The notes below the pieces were generated by a model that saw nothing but the letters and a program-made list of their open reading frames with translations, was not told the DNA's origin and did not search any database. From positions 27,921,129-27,985,128 of the forward strand of contig NC_052016.1 in the NCBI RefSeq assembly GCF_015832195.1: a stretch of DNA of 64,000 nucleotides, written 5' to 3'. Position numbers and translations under genes: made by a program. This stretch comes from Motacilla alba alba. Its lineage: Eukaryota > Chordata > Aves > Passeriformes > Motacillidae. This document shows positions 12,860 through 23,302 of this stretch, one piece after another (position 1 is the stretch's first letter; each line of letters opens with the position of its first letter).

Positions 12860-13160
12860 TCGGGCACGGCGCTTGGAGAAGGAAGCTGCCCTCCCCAGCC
12901 GGCGGCCCTGGCGGGGCAGCCGCGCTGCCCGCGCTCCCTCCCGCTGCCGGCCGCGCTCCCCCGCGGGCGCTGCACGGAGCCGGCCCCGTGCGCGGGCGGA
13001 CGCTGCCACCTGCTGGGCGCGGCAGGGATCGCAGCGCAGCCCGCCGTGCTCCCGCCCGGCGGAGCAGGGACCCACGGCCGGCACACGGGGACGGCGCAGC
13101 AGCACTGCGCCCTCTCGGGTGCCGCGACTCAGAGCTGGCCCCGAACGCCAGGAGGCGTTT
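12860..13160. promoter_or_regulatory. CpG island A
   Basis: This is an abrupt rise in GC and CpG density in an otherwise CpG-poor window. It includes Sp1-type GC boxes (GGGCGG at 12994-12999, CCGCCC at 13052-13057) and a perfect CTCF-type core at 13003-13016. Such islands in vertebrates usually mark a promoter or an unmethylated regulatory element. Long open frames on both strands (up to 163 codons at 12740-13231) are expected from GC-rich sequence and resemble no family. I see no convincing TATA box or strong splice donor to say which strand, if any, is transcribed. Confidence 0.75.
13003..13016 (-). promoter_or_regulatory. CTCF-like motif in CpG island A (minus orientation)
   Basis: Read on the minus strand, the 14-mer is CCAGCAGGTGGCAG, a full match to the CTCF core CCASYAGRKGGCRS. 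It sits in the middle of CpG island A, where methylation-sensitive CTCF binding is plausible. It faces the plus-oriented motif at 7307, giving a convergent pair. Occupancy is inference. Confidence 0.5.
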
Positions 13161-13278
13161 GCTGGAGGGTTTACTCGGTAGCACAGATTCCAGGGACCAA
13201 GGTGGGAGTCCCTTCTAGAGGCATTCCTTAGGCGGAAAAACGCTAAACCCGCATCCGACAGAGTGGGATGTCGCTGTT

Positions 13279-13600
13279 GAATCGCAGAATGGTTTGGATT
13301 GAAAGGGATATTAAAGATTATGTAGTTCTAAACCCCTGCCATAGGCAGGAACACCTACCACTTCACCAGGTTGTTCATAGTTCCTTCCAGCTTGGCCTTG
13401 AACACTTCCAAGGATGGCATAGCCACAGCCTTCCTGGGCAATCTTTTCCAGTGTCTCACCACCCTCACAGTAAATAATTTCTTCCTGATATCTAATCTAA
13501 ACCTACTCTTTTTCCATTTGAAACCATACTCCTTGTTCTATCACTGCATGCCCTTCTCCAGCTGCCTTGTAACCTCCATTCAGGTCCTGGAAGGCTGCCC
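13279..13600 (-). mobile_element. CR1 LINE 3' tail fragment
   Basis: This is a minus-strand CR1 tail beginning at the terminal 'aatcgcagaatgg' on the plus strand. It is followed by the usual tail landmarks: 'cataggcaggaacacctacc', 'ggccttgaacacttccaa', 'tctcaccaccctcacagtaa' and 'tttcttcctgatatctaatc'. Homology ends near 'ggaaggctgccc'. It lies about 120 bp from CpG island A. It is 5'-truncated at roughly 320 bp with no coding capacity. The overlapping 69- and 122-codon frames are tail-derived artefacts. Confidence 0.95.
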
Positions 13601-16600
13601 AGCTACTCTCTTTCTCTATGTGCAAAGGAAATGCTGTGATGCCACTTTAATAAAAATCAAACAGAAAAACCAACCTGTTCACCTCCAGGTGCCAGGATAT
13701 AGACAGAGAGAGCAATGCGTGGCACTGGTGAAAAACTGAGGTTGGGAACATGAACCAGGTTCTCATTCTTGGACAGTGCCAGGAGCATGAGGCTGTTTTT
13801 TCCTTCTGTCCTGAGACAGGGAGCTGTCTGCCCCCTGGCAAGGAAAAGGTTATGGATACTCTGTAACCTCAGCACTGGAAAAGGAGAGCTACTTCTTATT
13901 CAACCTGAAGTCTAAGAGGGTCAGATAAATGGTGGAAAGGAGCCATTCACATCCTAATTCTTAGTCTGGATCAACAGAGTTCCATCCAAGTTCATTAATA
14001 TTGCTGCTCCTGGGGGCTGGCAGCAGTGGGTTGGGAGGGGAGAGGCTTTCTGGTTGTAGCTATAAAGAACAAATGGTCACAGTGTCAATCTGTCCCCAGT
14101 TTAAAATCTCTGAACAAGGTGCAGGCTAGAGGGCTGAAATGTATGCTCATCATTATGAGCAGGACAGACAGAACAGGCTGAGCTCAGCTCAGGCCATCTG
14201 CTACCTTGAAATAAGTATCTGATCAATCCTGTTGCAATTGTTTTAGGCATGAAGGAACTAAATCCCCTTAAGACTATTCTGACATTTTGTTTCCAGTGCA
14301 TTTTTTGGTTCTCTGGTGGTCTTTGACTCAGCAGCTGCTTTAAGCTCTTTGCAGATATCTTTGCCACAGTCACTCATTTAAACTCCTTGCTCAGCAGTGG
14401 CATTAACAGAGGATGTATAAGTTACTTTATATGTTCTCGACCTTCCCAACAGAGAGCTGGTCCTGCCCAAGGGTAGGAAACTGAGCCATGTGCACCTTGG
14501 GTTGATGGTATTCTGTGTCCCACATACCTTTGCAGCACAGTCAGACAACCACATTTCTTTCAGATACAGAACATTATGCCATTTCCACAGAAATATGTAA
14601 GACAAAGCTGCAGTTCATAGGGGTGCTGGGTGCCTGCTCAAAGAGTTGCAGAACCAGAACCTGTCATGTTTCAGATGAAGAAGAAATCCTTAAAACAAAT
14701 TGAGGAATCACAAGAAGTCCTCCACTCCATACCATCACCTTCCTCTGTGTTTTCACCTAAGGCTTGATTTCTTTAGGCTTAGTCAAACATGGGGTACATA
14801 CATCTGAACACCTTTTCCAGGGAGATAACAAAATGTGCAAACTCATAACTGAGATAATAAGAATGCCTAGCTCAACTATTATGCAGACAAGAAAGCAGGC
14901 ATCAGTGCAAATTCATTGCATTCTGATAATTAGATCCTGCTGACATTTTCTGTGGGAGTAAGTTGAGGAGAGCCAGTGATTCTAGCTGCTGTTCAGATAC
15001 CAAGGAGGAATATGAAGTAATTGCAGCTTGTCATGAAGAAAAGTGGCATGAAGCAATGCCTATTTCAGACATGACTTTATTTTCCAAAAGACTGTGAAGA
15101 TTAACTTTATATCTGGGAAAAATCATTCTTTTTTAGGTTAACCTAATGGCTTTTGGGGGACCATGTTGTTCCACTAGCTAATCAAGATCCGTGGTACACC
15201 AAGACCAGGTCCTAACAAATTTCAGTAATACAGAGGGGAATAGGGAGCTCTGGTGAGCCAATTTTGTGGTTTTAAGTGGCAAGTTAGGGAGGCAGGAAGA
15301 GTGGTGGATGGTGCTGGGCATGTTTGCCAGGGGACCATGTCTTCATGAGATTTCCTCTGCATACTTTATAAAGACCTGTCTGCAGCAGGAGCATGGCTGC
15401 AGCTTTCAATCAGTGCAGCCTACAGTCATGTTTCTCCAGGGACAGAATGACACTGGGACAATCACTCTCACAGTATTAGTTTTCTGTATAATCAGGATAT
15501 TGTCTGGTGGTTGCTGCATACAACTGTTTGCCAGGACTCTTGGCCCCCAGGCTTGTCCTTCGCTCACTAGCTTGGCACATCACTGTCTCACCTCTCTGCT
15601 TTCTTTCTTCAAGGAAAAATTCTCAAAAAGAGGTGAAATTTGTTATTTGTATGATACTTGAGATCCATATGCAAGGACACTTCCAGGAGCAAGGATTTTG
15701 TTGTTTAAAACCTTAAAGATATTGTGCAGGGTGCTCCTTTTTTGGTGAAGCCATCAAAACTTACACTGTAAACACTACACTATTCCTTGTAATACCTTAG
15801 TCAGATTGTGTAAAACTAGGTCCACATTTAGTTTATTTGGAGTAGGACCTTTCAGCAGAAGGAATCTGCTGGGAGTCTCTGCAAATCTGTGCGAGGACAA
15901 TGCAAAGATGGTGGATGGTAAACTGGGATGGTAAATTGGGAAGCAGTTATATTTTCTTCATGTAGTTGCTAACATATGTCTTGTCTGTTCCAAATGCAAC
16001 ACATTTGTCTTTGCAACTGCATTCCAACAGCAGAATTGTGGCACAAATATTTTTTTCTTTTCCGTCTATGGATTAGAGAGCTGGCAACAAACAAAGGCAT
16101 TAAGGTGGTGATACGTAACTTCACACAAAGAGCTAGGGAACATGTCAGGAGAGAGGAAAAAGGCATCATCAGGGATACTCTCAGACTTTCCCATGCTAGG
16201 GCAGTAGAGATGCTACTGGCCAGCCTCAAGCCAAGCCGTGGCTGGGCTGGAAGGCCTCCAGAGTTCAGGAACAGACCCTGGATCTCACAGAAGGATCCTG
16301 GACTCTCCCAAAACAACTAAACTTCAGCATGAACACTGATTCAAGGTGCTGGGGAAAACTGTGGCAGAAACACAACTTTGTGCTTTATTACTCTTATAAT
16401 TTCTACATTTTATTTCTTGTGCTGCTAAACAAAGAAGAACTGTGATTTTAAAATCTCAATCCTTTCCTAATAAGAACAAACCAAAAGTTATCTAGAATAA
16501 TTTGAAAACAAGTTTAAAATGTGCCAATGTCTTTTTTATGTCCCAAGTCCCAGGTACTAAATTTGACACACTTTCCAGCTGGCTTAAATGAAGCACATGC

Positions 16601-19600
16601 AAACAGAAGAATTTCTTGAAAAAATTAACTTAGTATTCTTGCTGCTTAACTCGTTGGAGAGATCACTTCATTATAGTGCTGGTTCTTTTCTGTGAGAACA
16701 CTGGCTGTGCTTGCACAAGATCTTTAACTGGTTTTATTTGCAATGTTAAATCACTGAAGGGCAAGTTAAATAGAGAAAGAAAAATTTCTGTGCACAGCAT
16801 TCTAAGGCATGTCTGCAATAGACAACCTTTGCTTTTTTTTTTCATCTGCCTGTAAATTTTTGAAGGTGGAATATTACTCTTGGGGGTCTGAAAAACTGTG
16901 TTTCACAGATGCAAAAAATTGTCTCTAGAAGATTCACCATCATGTACACATTAGCTCGTGACCTTGGATAGTAAACTTCACAAACATATTTTCATCTTTT
17001 TCATACTAAGTTTCCTGAATAAAAGAAGAGTACATCACATTCCTTTGATTTGTAGCTTGTATATTTTGTAAACAGCTTTGAAACAAAAAATCTGACAACA
17101 CTAAGGTAACAGGACGTTCTTTTCAAAGTCCCTAGGCTTACAGTCTTTGCTATTATTTACACATATCAGCTCTGAAATACTGCAATTAGTAGGATGAATT
17201 GTGGAGGAATGCATCCAGAGGAACAATCAAGGCTGATTGTCTTGAAAGATGCAAAAGCTATTAGCGATCCCGTGAAGTATTAGGAATGTTGATCCTGCTT
17301 CACTAAACGGCTTGGCATTTCTAGCTCTTGCTTTTTACTGACAAAGGTATCAGAAATGGCACATTTGTCCCATATAATTGAAAAATAGCTATCTGCCTAC
17401 TCAGAACTTCCTTTCATTTAGGTTTGGTGTGAGATATGCAAAGCATATTTATGCCTGGCATATTGGATTGTTAAATTCAATTTTCTAATGTCTGGTACTA
17501 GCTTAAGGGAAAATAACACACAGGTTCTTTCATGTACCCTGGGGACCATCAAGGAAAAACAACAGCCCCAGAAATCACTTGTGCTGCTCTGATTTCAGGA
17601 CATTGAGGTTAAGAAGTATCTGTGTCCCAAAAAAACAATTACAAACACACTTTGAGACAGTCAGCTCCTGTAAATGCTTCAAAAGACAGTTGCATGAATT
17701 TATGCAGATATTTTGCGTGCCTATCCTGTTTTTACCTCAGGTGTTAGTCATGGCCACACTGTTCAGTTTTTTTTTCTAAGCTTCTGATATGCTGCATCAG
17801 ATCAGTACATGTGAATACGGGCATCTGCAAAGGATTTTAAAATCGTGAGGTTCTGACTCCCTGTAATCATCATGGCCCCAAACCCCCACCTCAAGCTGGC
17901 ACAAGACACCTGAAGGAATGGTTTGATTTGTATCACTCACCACTCTACCACATCAGTGGGACTGGTTGCAAATTCAGGAGAGAAAGAAAACAGGACCAGA
18001 GCCCCATGGCAATAACCACATCTGTGATCCGAGTGCCAAGCTGATTAATCAGCTCAAACAGATACTCAATTTGGGGTTATTTTTTACAACATTTTGAAGG
18101 CAACTGACTTGTTTGTGATAGAGCCCTATGGCACTGATCCATAGACCCCCAGCACTGCTCTTCATCATCCCTTCATAAGGGCTTTTGCACCTCTCACATG
18201 AGCTTTTTGTCTCCAAGTACAGCATCTTCCCTAAACAATCAGGCAGAGGAGTCAGCATCCATTGTTGTGTTTGAGAGGTGGTGATTCACTGCAGGGGGGA
18301 AGGCAGGAGATGTTGCCAGTTCAGCACTGCCGGCTTGTGGCAGGACAGGGGGAGAAAGAGAAAACTGGGATGAGAAAGGGAAAAATAAAATAAATTTTCT
18401 GTATGTGGAGATGAATTCTTCCCCTCGGGCCAAATCTACAGTCACAGTGTAAACTCATCTGAGACTCACTGCCACCCATTCTACCATACCAGCAGCGTGA
18501 GGCAGGACACGAAGACCGAGCAGTTTCAGCAGTGTCTGTGAGGAGGCAGCTTCAACTGTCCCTGTGTTCTGAGGGGCCTTGGGACATACAACTGCCCTTT
18601 GATCCTCACCTTCTTGTCTCTCCCCTCCTGGCCCATGCCTTGGTGGCCTTGGTGGCACTTTGCAGCTACAAAATAGTACTGGAGGGTGATGGAAGTTGGT
18701 CGCTGTGACAGACCCCTTTAAAATGAGACTATTTAGAAGAAAACATTCTGTTTCTTTTTGGAAACCTTTCTCCAGGACATTTTCTTTTCAATGTACTTGG
18801 CAGTGTTTGAAGATAAGAAATTTATGAAATTTATGCTTCCTGTTAGTATAGATGACAGCAAATCTCTATGGAGGAAAACAGCACACTATTTAGGCTCACT
18901 AATGAGGCCAACTCATGAAGTAGTAGGTTTTTGGGGACATTTTTTTCCTCTGAGCTCTTCTGCTTGAATGAATGCCATGACATCACCTCAGACATCCCCT
19001 GCCTTCTTTTCACCTATTATACCTCATATCTTGCTGTGCTCCCTCACTGCTGCATGCATTCAAAGTCATTCATGTACATGGATCCAAAGAGATCCATAGG
19101 AGCTGTGCACCTGGCCCATTAGGCACTAAGGTGACCTGAAAATCCAACCCAGGTGTGCAACAGCTCTATGGAGCCTTGAAGGATGTGTCTTCAAGGACAG
19201 ACTCATCACCTGCAAGTACAGCCACAAACACAACCATGACACTGGTTCCTACAAGCAAGGCACCACTGTGCATGCATAGGTAGAATGATTCTGGGGAAGA
19301 AGGTTGTAAGGCCTCTCAAATGCAGCCTGAACCCAGCTCTTAGCTTTTCCACCACACCATTTTTTCCCATATTGCATGGTACCTGCTGCAGGAGGAGCAA
19401 TCAAGGTATGAAAATGTAGCTAAGTGGAGTGCAGATCTGATGATCTCCATCATCAGATGCTAAGATACATTTTTTTTTAATCATGCTTTTAAGGTTCTTT
19501 AGAACTCAAAGGAGTCTTTTTCTGGTTATTATGCTGATGCAAAAGATGCGAAATAGGCTGTTATTTCACAGCGATGTTAAATAGGATCCTGCCTGTACCC

Positions 19601-21691
19601 CAGAGAATCCTGAGTGGAGACAGAAAAAATGCAGCACAAAGGGAAATGTGACTTTCCAACCTATCAGTTAGGATATTCAGATGAGAAGGGAGAGGACAGC
19701 CTGCTTGGTTTTGCTCCCTACGCTATGTCTGTAGTTTACACAAGTACTGAATAAATGAAAAAGCTGCTTCTGGAGCCTGGATCACACAATTTGTCAAGAG
19801 GGTTGGACCCACACATGTCCTTCCACCTCTGTCTTCACACTACCACTTGAAAGGAGTGAGTAAATCCCATGTCATCCCTGCTGCCTTTGACTTGACATCC
19901 CCAAACTCACATACTGGCCTTTTGTTTTATTTTAACTGTCTGAACTTTCAAGGGAGAGGTTCAAGGGCAGGATCTGGTCTACCAAGCTTGGTTAACCCTG
20001 CAGTAATACCACCCAATCAAGGCAGAAGCCAAACTGAGTTGCCCCAGGCAACAGTGATAAAAGTATAAAAGAAGTGATGATGGTCAGGAGTGCTACCTAG
20101 GATGGGATAAAATCTACCTAAGGATACATTAAAATATAGCCAAAAAGAATATAAGTTTCTCCTTTCCCTTCTCCTTGAATGCTTTCAGGTATTTAAAGTA
20201 ACATGTTTCAGGGAGCTAGAGATTGTGTAATAGGTTAGTGTTTAGGGAATATAACCTGAGAACAGAAGTAATGAAGTGGGGAAAGGGATCATTAAACAGA
20301 AAAGGTTTGACGTTGTTAGCAAACAGCATTGTGACATACAGGACTAGCTGGGGGTGGGAAGGAGCTCTCTGACTGCTGTCATTATTCTGTACTTGAGGTC
20401 ATATCTGTTGCTTCAAAAATGGCCCACACAGGAGCACTACCACTGGGTTCCCAAGTCTAGAGAATTTCTCTCTTCTTGTAATTTAAGTAGCCACCATCTT
20501 CTTTCTGTGAAATACAAAACTAATTACAAATGGCTATTTTCACATGAAAAGCAATTAAGACTATCTTTCTTCACCTTATTTATCACTAACTACTGAGCTA
20601 GCCTAATTGTACAATAACGTAACTCTGATGGTCTTTTTAAAATATTTAAAAGATATGTTTGGTCCCTTCTGAACATGCACAGTGGCATCTTAAAGAAGAA
20701 TGAAAGATCTTGATTATTTTTTCCCCTTGTGCTGTTTATAAGTTTATCTTCTGTATTCCTGCATGCTCTCTTCAAATTCAGAAATGAAGAACAGCACATG
20801 CTTCCCTTATTTCAGCACCCTGATCTGCTTGCCAGACCTAATGCTGCACAAGAGATGGGAGATGTACCTCCCCTCAAGAAATCCAGCTTCCCATTTACTG
20901 AAGGAGAGCTCTCCCTTTCGCAGGGAAGAAGAGGGAAAGTGTCTTTTAACTACATGGGACAAAAACATAGCCTGAGCAGCCCACAGTAACCTGTTACTTA
21001 TATCAGCCACCTGACATTGAATTCTCACACTACTACAGGAAAGTTGTTGCAGGATATGAAGAAAATTGCTTGCCTATACCAATGGCTTTTGCTGTATCAA
21101 GATAACCCACCGGGCCTCTGTAAACCTTGCTGCTATCACCAAGTCTTATATATGTGCAGAACTGACTTAATGGCTTCAGCTGTTTTGATGATCCCTGACA
21201 AAAGGAAGGCTTTTAGCTAATGAAGTTGAGGTGGGGGGAGGGGGGGAAAGGACTTTAAAGGCACTGAAGAGAAGTAAAGTAGAGGGTTTGCTCTTTACTG
21301 GTCCTATCTCCAGTGAGAGAAATACGCTCTTTATCAAAAATACTCAGTAAAGGATTTCTTGCAGAAATTACAAGAGCACACAAGGTCCTACTTGACATAG
21401 TAGATGTGTCAAATGCGCTGTCCCAATAAAGGGAAAGTATTGCTCAGCTTCATGAAGGGCAAGCATAAAAGATAACATAAAAGAATAAACCATTGCTCAC
21501 TTACAGTTCCCTGCCCTGGAGAGGCCATGGCTACAGCCTTTTTCCCTGCTGTCTATTGCATATTTTAGAAAGGGCAATTTGCTACCTAGAAACAGATGTT
21601 CTGAGTGAAAAGACAAGACTCTGAAAAACTGAGGCTTGAGTTTTGTTTCTTTGGTCATGAGGCTTATGAAAGGAAATCTTTTGCGGTGTGA
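13601..21691. other. Long unique stretch without recognised genes
   Basis: Eight kilobases hold no recognised exon or transposon. The longest frames (131 codons at 15266-15661, 114 codons at 15976-16320, 115 codons antisense) show no family motif. A perfect 10-bp inverted repeat lies at 19435-19458, and a G-run tract (G6AG7) near 21234. Otherwise the sequence is CpG-poor and moderately AT-rich. Confidence 0.45.
19435..19458. repeat. Perfect 10-bp inverted repeat
   Basis: The arms ATCTGATGAT and ATCATCAGAT are exact reverse complements separated by CTCC, and could form a hairpin or cruciform. The stem does not extend beyond ten pairs, so a microRNA precursor is unlikely. It may equally be a paired transcription-factor half-site or chance. 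Confidence 0.6.
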
Positions 21692-22231
21692 TGTCATGGT
21701 TTGCCACAGATACCCTGGGTTTCTCCGCGAAGATTACTTCCCCAGGTGTGTCAATCACCTCTACTTTCCCCACCCTGACCCCTGCTGAGTACTGTCTATC
21801 AATCCTGGAATTCCAGAAGGGCATCAAGTGACTGGGCAGATTCAAAAGATGCCCTACACCCCTGGGGGGGCATTGGGCCATCCAGGTGCTCTTTGTCCCA
21901 TCCCTGGTTGGTGGTCCTCCGATTCCTTCCCTCTCCCCTGGGTAAAAGGGCGAGCAAGCCAATCAGTACGGAGTTCTGGCAGAGCTGTTGCTAGATTCAG
22001 AGGCCTGTGGGCCACAATAAAAGCTCTGGATTAAAACCCTTCATCAGAACCGACTCCTTTTCTTCACCTTGCCTTAAAGCTTCTCCATCAGAGGGAACCT
22101 GAGGAGCAGACCCTCTTCGATAGGAAACTCTATCCAGCTGCCACCAGAGCTCCAGCATGCCTGGACTTGTTTTCACGTGCCCAACTGCAACATCTAGCTA
22201 GCCAATAGTGTCTCTGAGGTGAGTCACCACA
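21692..22231 (+). mobile_element. Endogenous retrovirus LTR, plus strand
   Basis: This 540-bp segment has LTR organisation. It starts TGTCATGGTTTGCC and carries a TATA-like GGTAAAAGGG at 21941-21950. A polyadenylation signal AATAAA follows at 22016-22021, then a U5-like segment ending in 'gaggtgagtcaccaca', a typical avian ERV LTR terminus. No clear target duplication was found: the flanks gtgtga and gttgcc do not match. No gag, pol or env sequence or obvious primer-binding site follows. It is therefore probably a solo LTR with altered flanks, or the remaining end of a deleted provirus. The right end (22231) is better supported than the left. Confidence 0.75.
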
Positions 22232-22529
22232 GTTGCCACTATTTGGTTCAGGTGCAGGGGCCAGACAAGCCAAGGCATGTCCCTTCAGCAATATGGGTAA
22301 ATTCCAATAGCAGTCTTTCTGCTTTGGAGAATTTTGCTCATTTTTCAGAGGAAAAGTTGAAGAGATTTTGCACCAGGCTATGAAACAGTAAAAAGTTTCC
22401 TACTAAAAAGTAAGGAAGAATGTGAGGTACCTTGTATCAACCATACAAAGGAATACGTTGCAGAATTAGCAATCCCACTGCCAAACCAAAGCCACAGAGA
22501 CAGCACAGGTCACAGCTATTTACCTATGC
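22232..22529. other. Spacer between LTR and CR1
   Basis: About 300 bp match neither the LTR nor CR1. No coding sequence, primer-binding site or polypurine tract is seen. Confidence 0.4.
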
Positions 22530-22669
22530 CACAGAACCTGCCCCTAAATCCGTGCTGGCTGGTCTGAGCCCTGTAAGTGCTGAGTGATCACACTAAAGAT
22601 GACCTGTCCCATAACCTTGCCAGGCACTGGGGTCAGGCTAACAGGCCTGGGGTTTCCCAGATGTTCCTA

Positions 22670-23302
22670 TGCTGCACTGTGTCCCTCTGCTCCCGGCTGG
22701 GGGAGCAGGATCGACGGCGGCTAGCTCCGACACAGCCAGCACCGGGGGGGCACTCTCCGGATGCACTGCAGTGTCCAGAGGGTGCCTAGCTGGAATATTT
22801 AGAGGCAGCTGCGGCAAAGTGAAGAAAAGAGGGTCTCCGTCTGGGGGCAAAAATCCAGTTTTATTGAACACCAGGGGAACCAGCCAGTCAGGGACCCCAG
22901 GGGGCTGGTTACACGGGTTTATAAAGGGGGAGGAGAACAGGGGTGGAACTGGACCCAGGTCCAATCGGTCAACAGGGGGTGGGGGGCTACAAAGGAGTGA
23001 CTGTTGGGGTAACAAATGCATTTGAACTGGGGGCGGGACCTCGGCTCCTAATCCAGTCACTCAACGGGAACAGCAGAAGATTCTGGAACAACGGGAGGGG
23101 ACGCTGAGTGATTGATAGGGGTCTGGGGAGGGGTTACAGTAATAAATTAGCACAAATAAGGACAATTGGGGTGGAGATAAGGAGATTGGCATGAACTGAT
23201 GGGGAGGGGAGAACCAGGGCAGAAGCATATAACAGGAGTGAACAAGGTTGAACAGAACATCCCAACTTTACATCATCTGCATAAAAATGACACACCACAA
23301 CA
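22670..23302 (-). mobile_element. Solo ERV LTR nested in CR1, minus strand
   Basis: This is a 633-bp LTR with exact boundaries. It reads TG...CA on either strand (minus-strand start TGTTGTGGTGTG) and is flanked by a perfect 6-bp target duplication TTCCTA at 22664-22669 and 23303-23308. On the minus strand a TATA box TTTATAAA lies at 22918-22925 and AATAAA at 22860-22865, about 55 bp apart. This gives the normal U3-R-U5 order with U3 on the right. The 6-bp duplication and absence of internal genes indicate a provirus reduced to a solo LTR by recombination. It inserted into CR1 ORF2. The 140-codon minus frame across it (22638-23060) is U5/R-derived and not a gene. Confidence 0.92.

Noticed and set aside
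12740..13231. Frames of 163, 134 and 132 codons over CpG island A
   Set aside because: They overlap in several frames on both strands. GC-rich DNA has few stop codons, and none resembles a known protein.
15976..16320. 114-codon plus frame with an Arg/Glu-rich middle
   Set aside because: Looked exon-like at first, but it has no recognised family, an equally long antisense frame (15969-16316), and no strong splice sites noticed.
22232..22270. Possible retroviral primer-binding site after the plus-strand LTR
   Set aside because: The sequence after the LTR end contains TTTGGTTCAGG but does not read as a tRNA 3'-end complement in the expected position, and no gag follows.
22638..23060. 140-codon minus-strand frame as a possible retroviral gene
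   Set aside because: It lies wholly across LTR R/U5 and adjacent CR1 sequence. LTRs of this kind do not encode structural proteins, and no gag, pol or env motif is seen.
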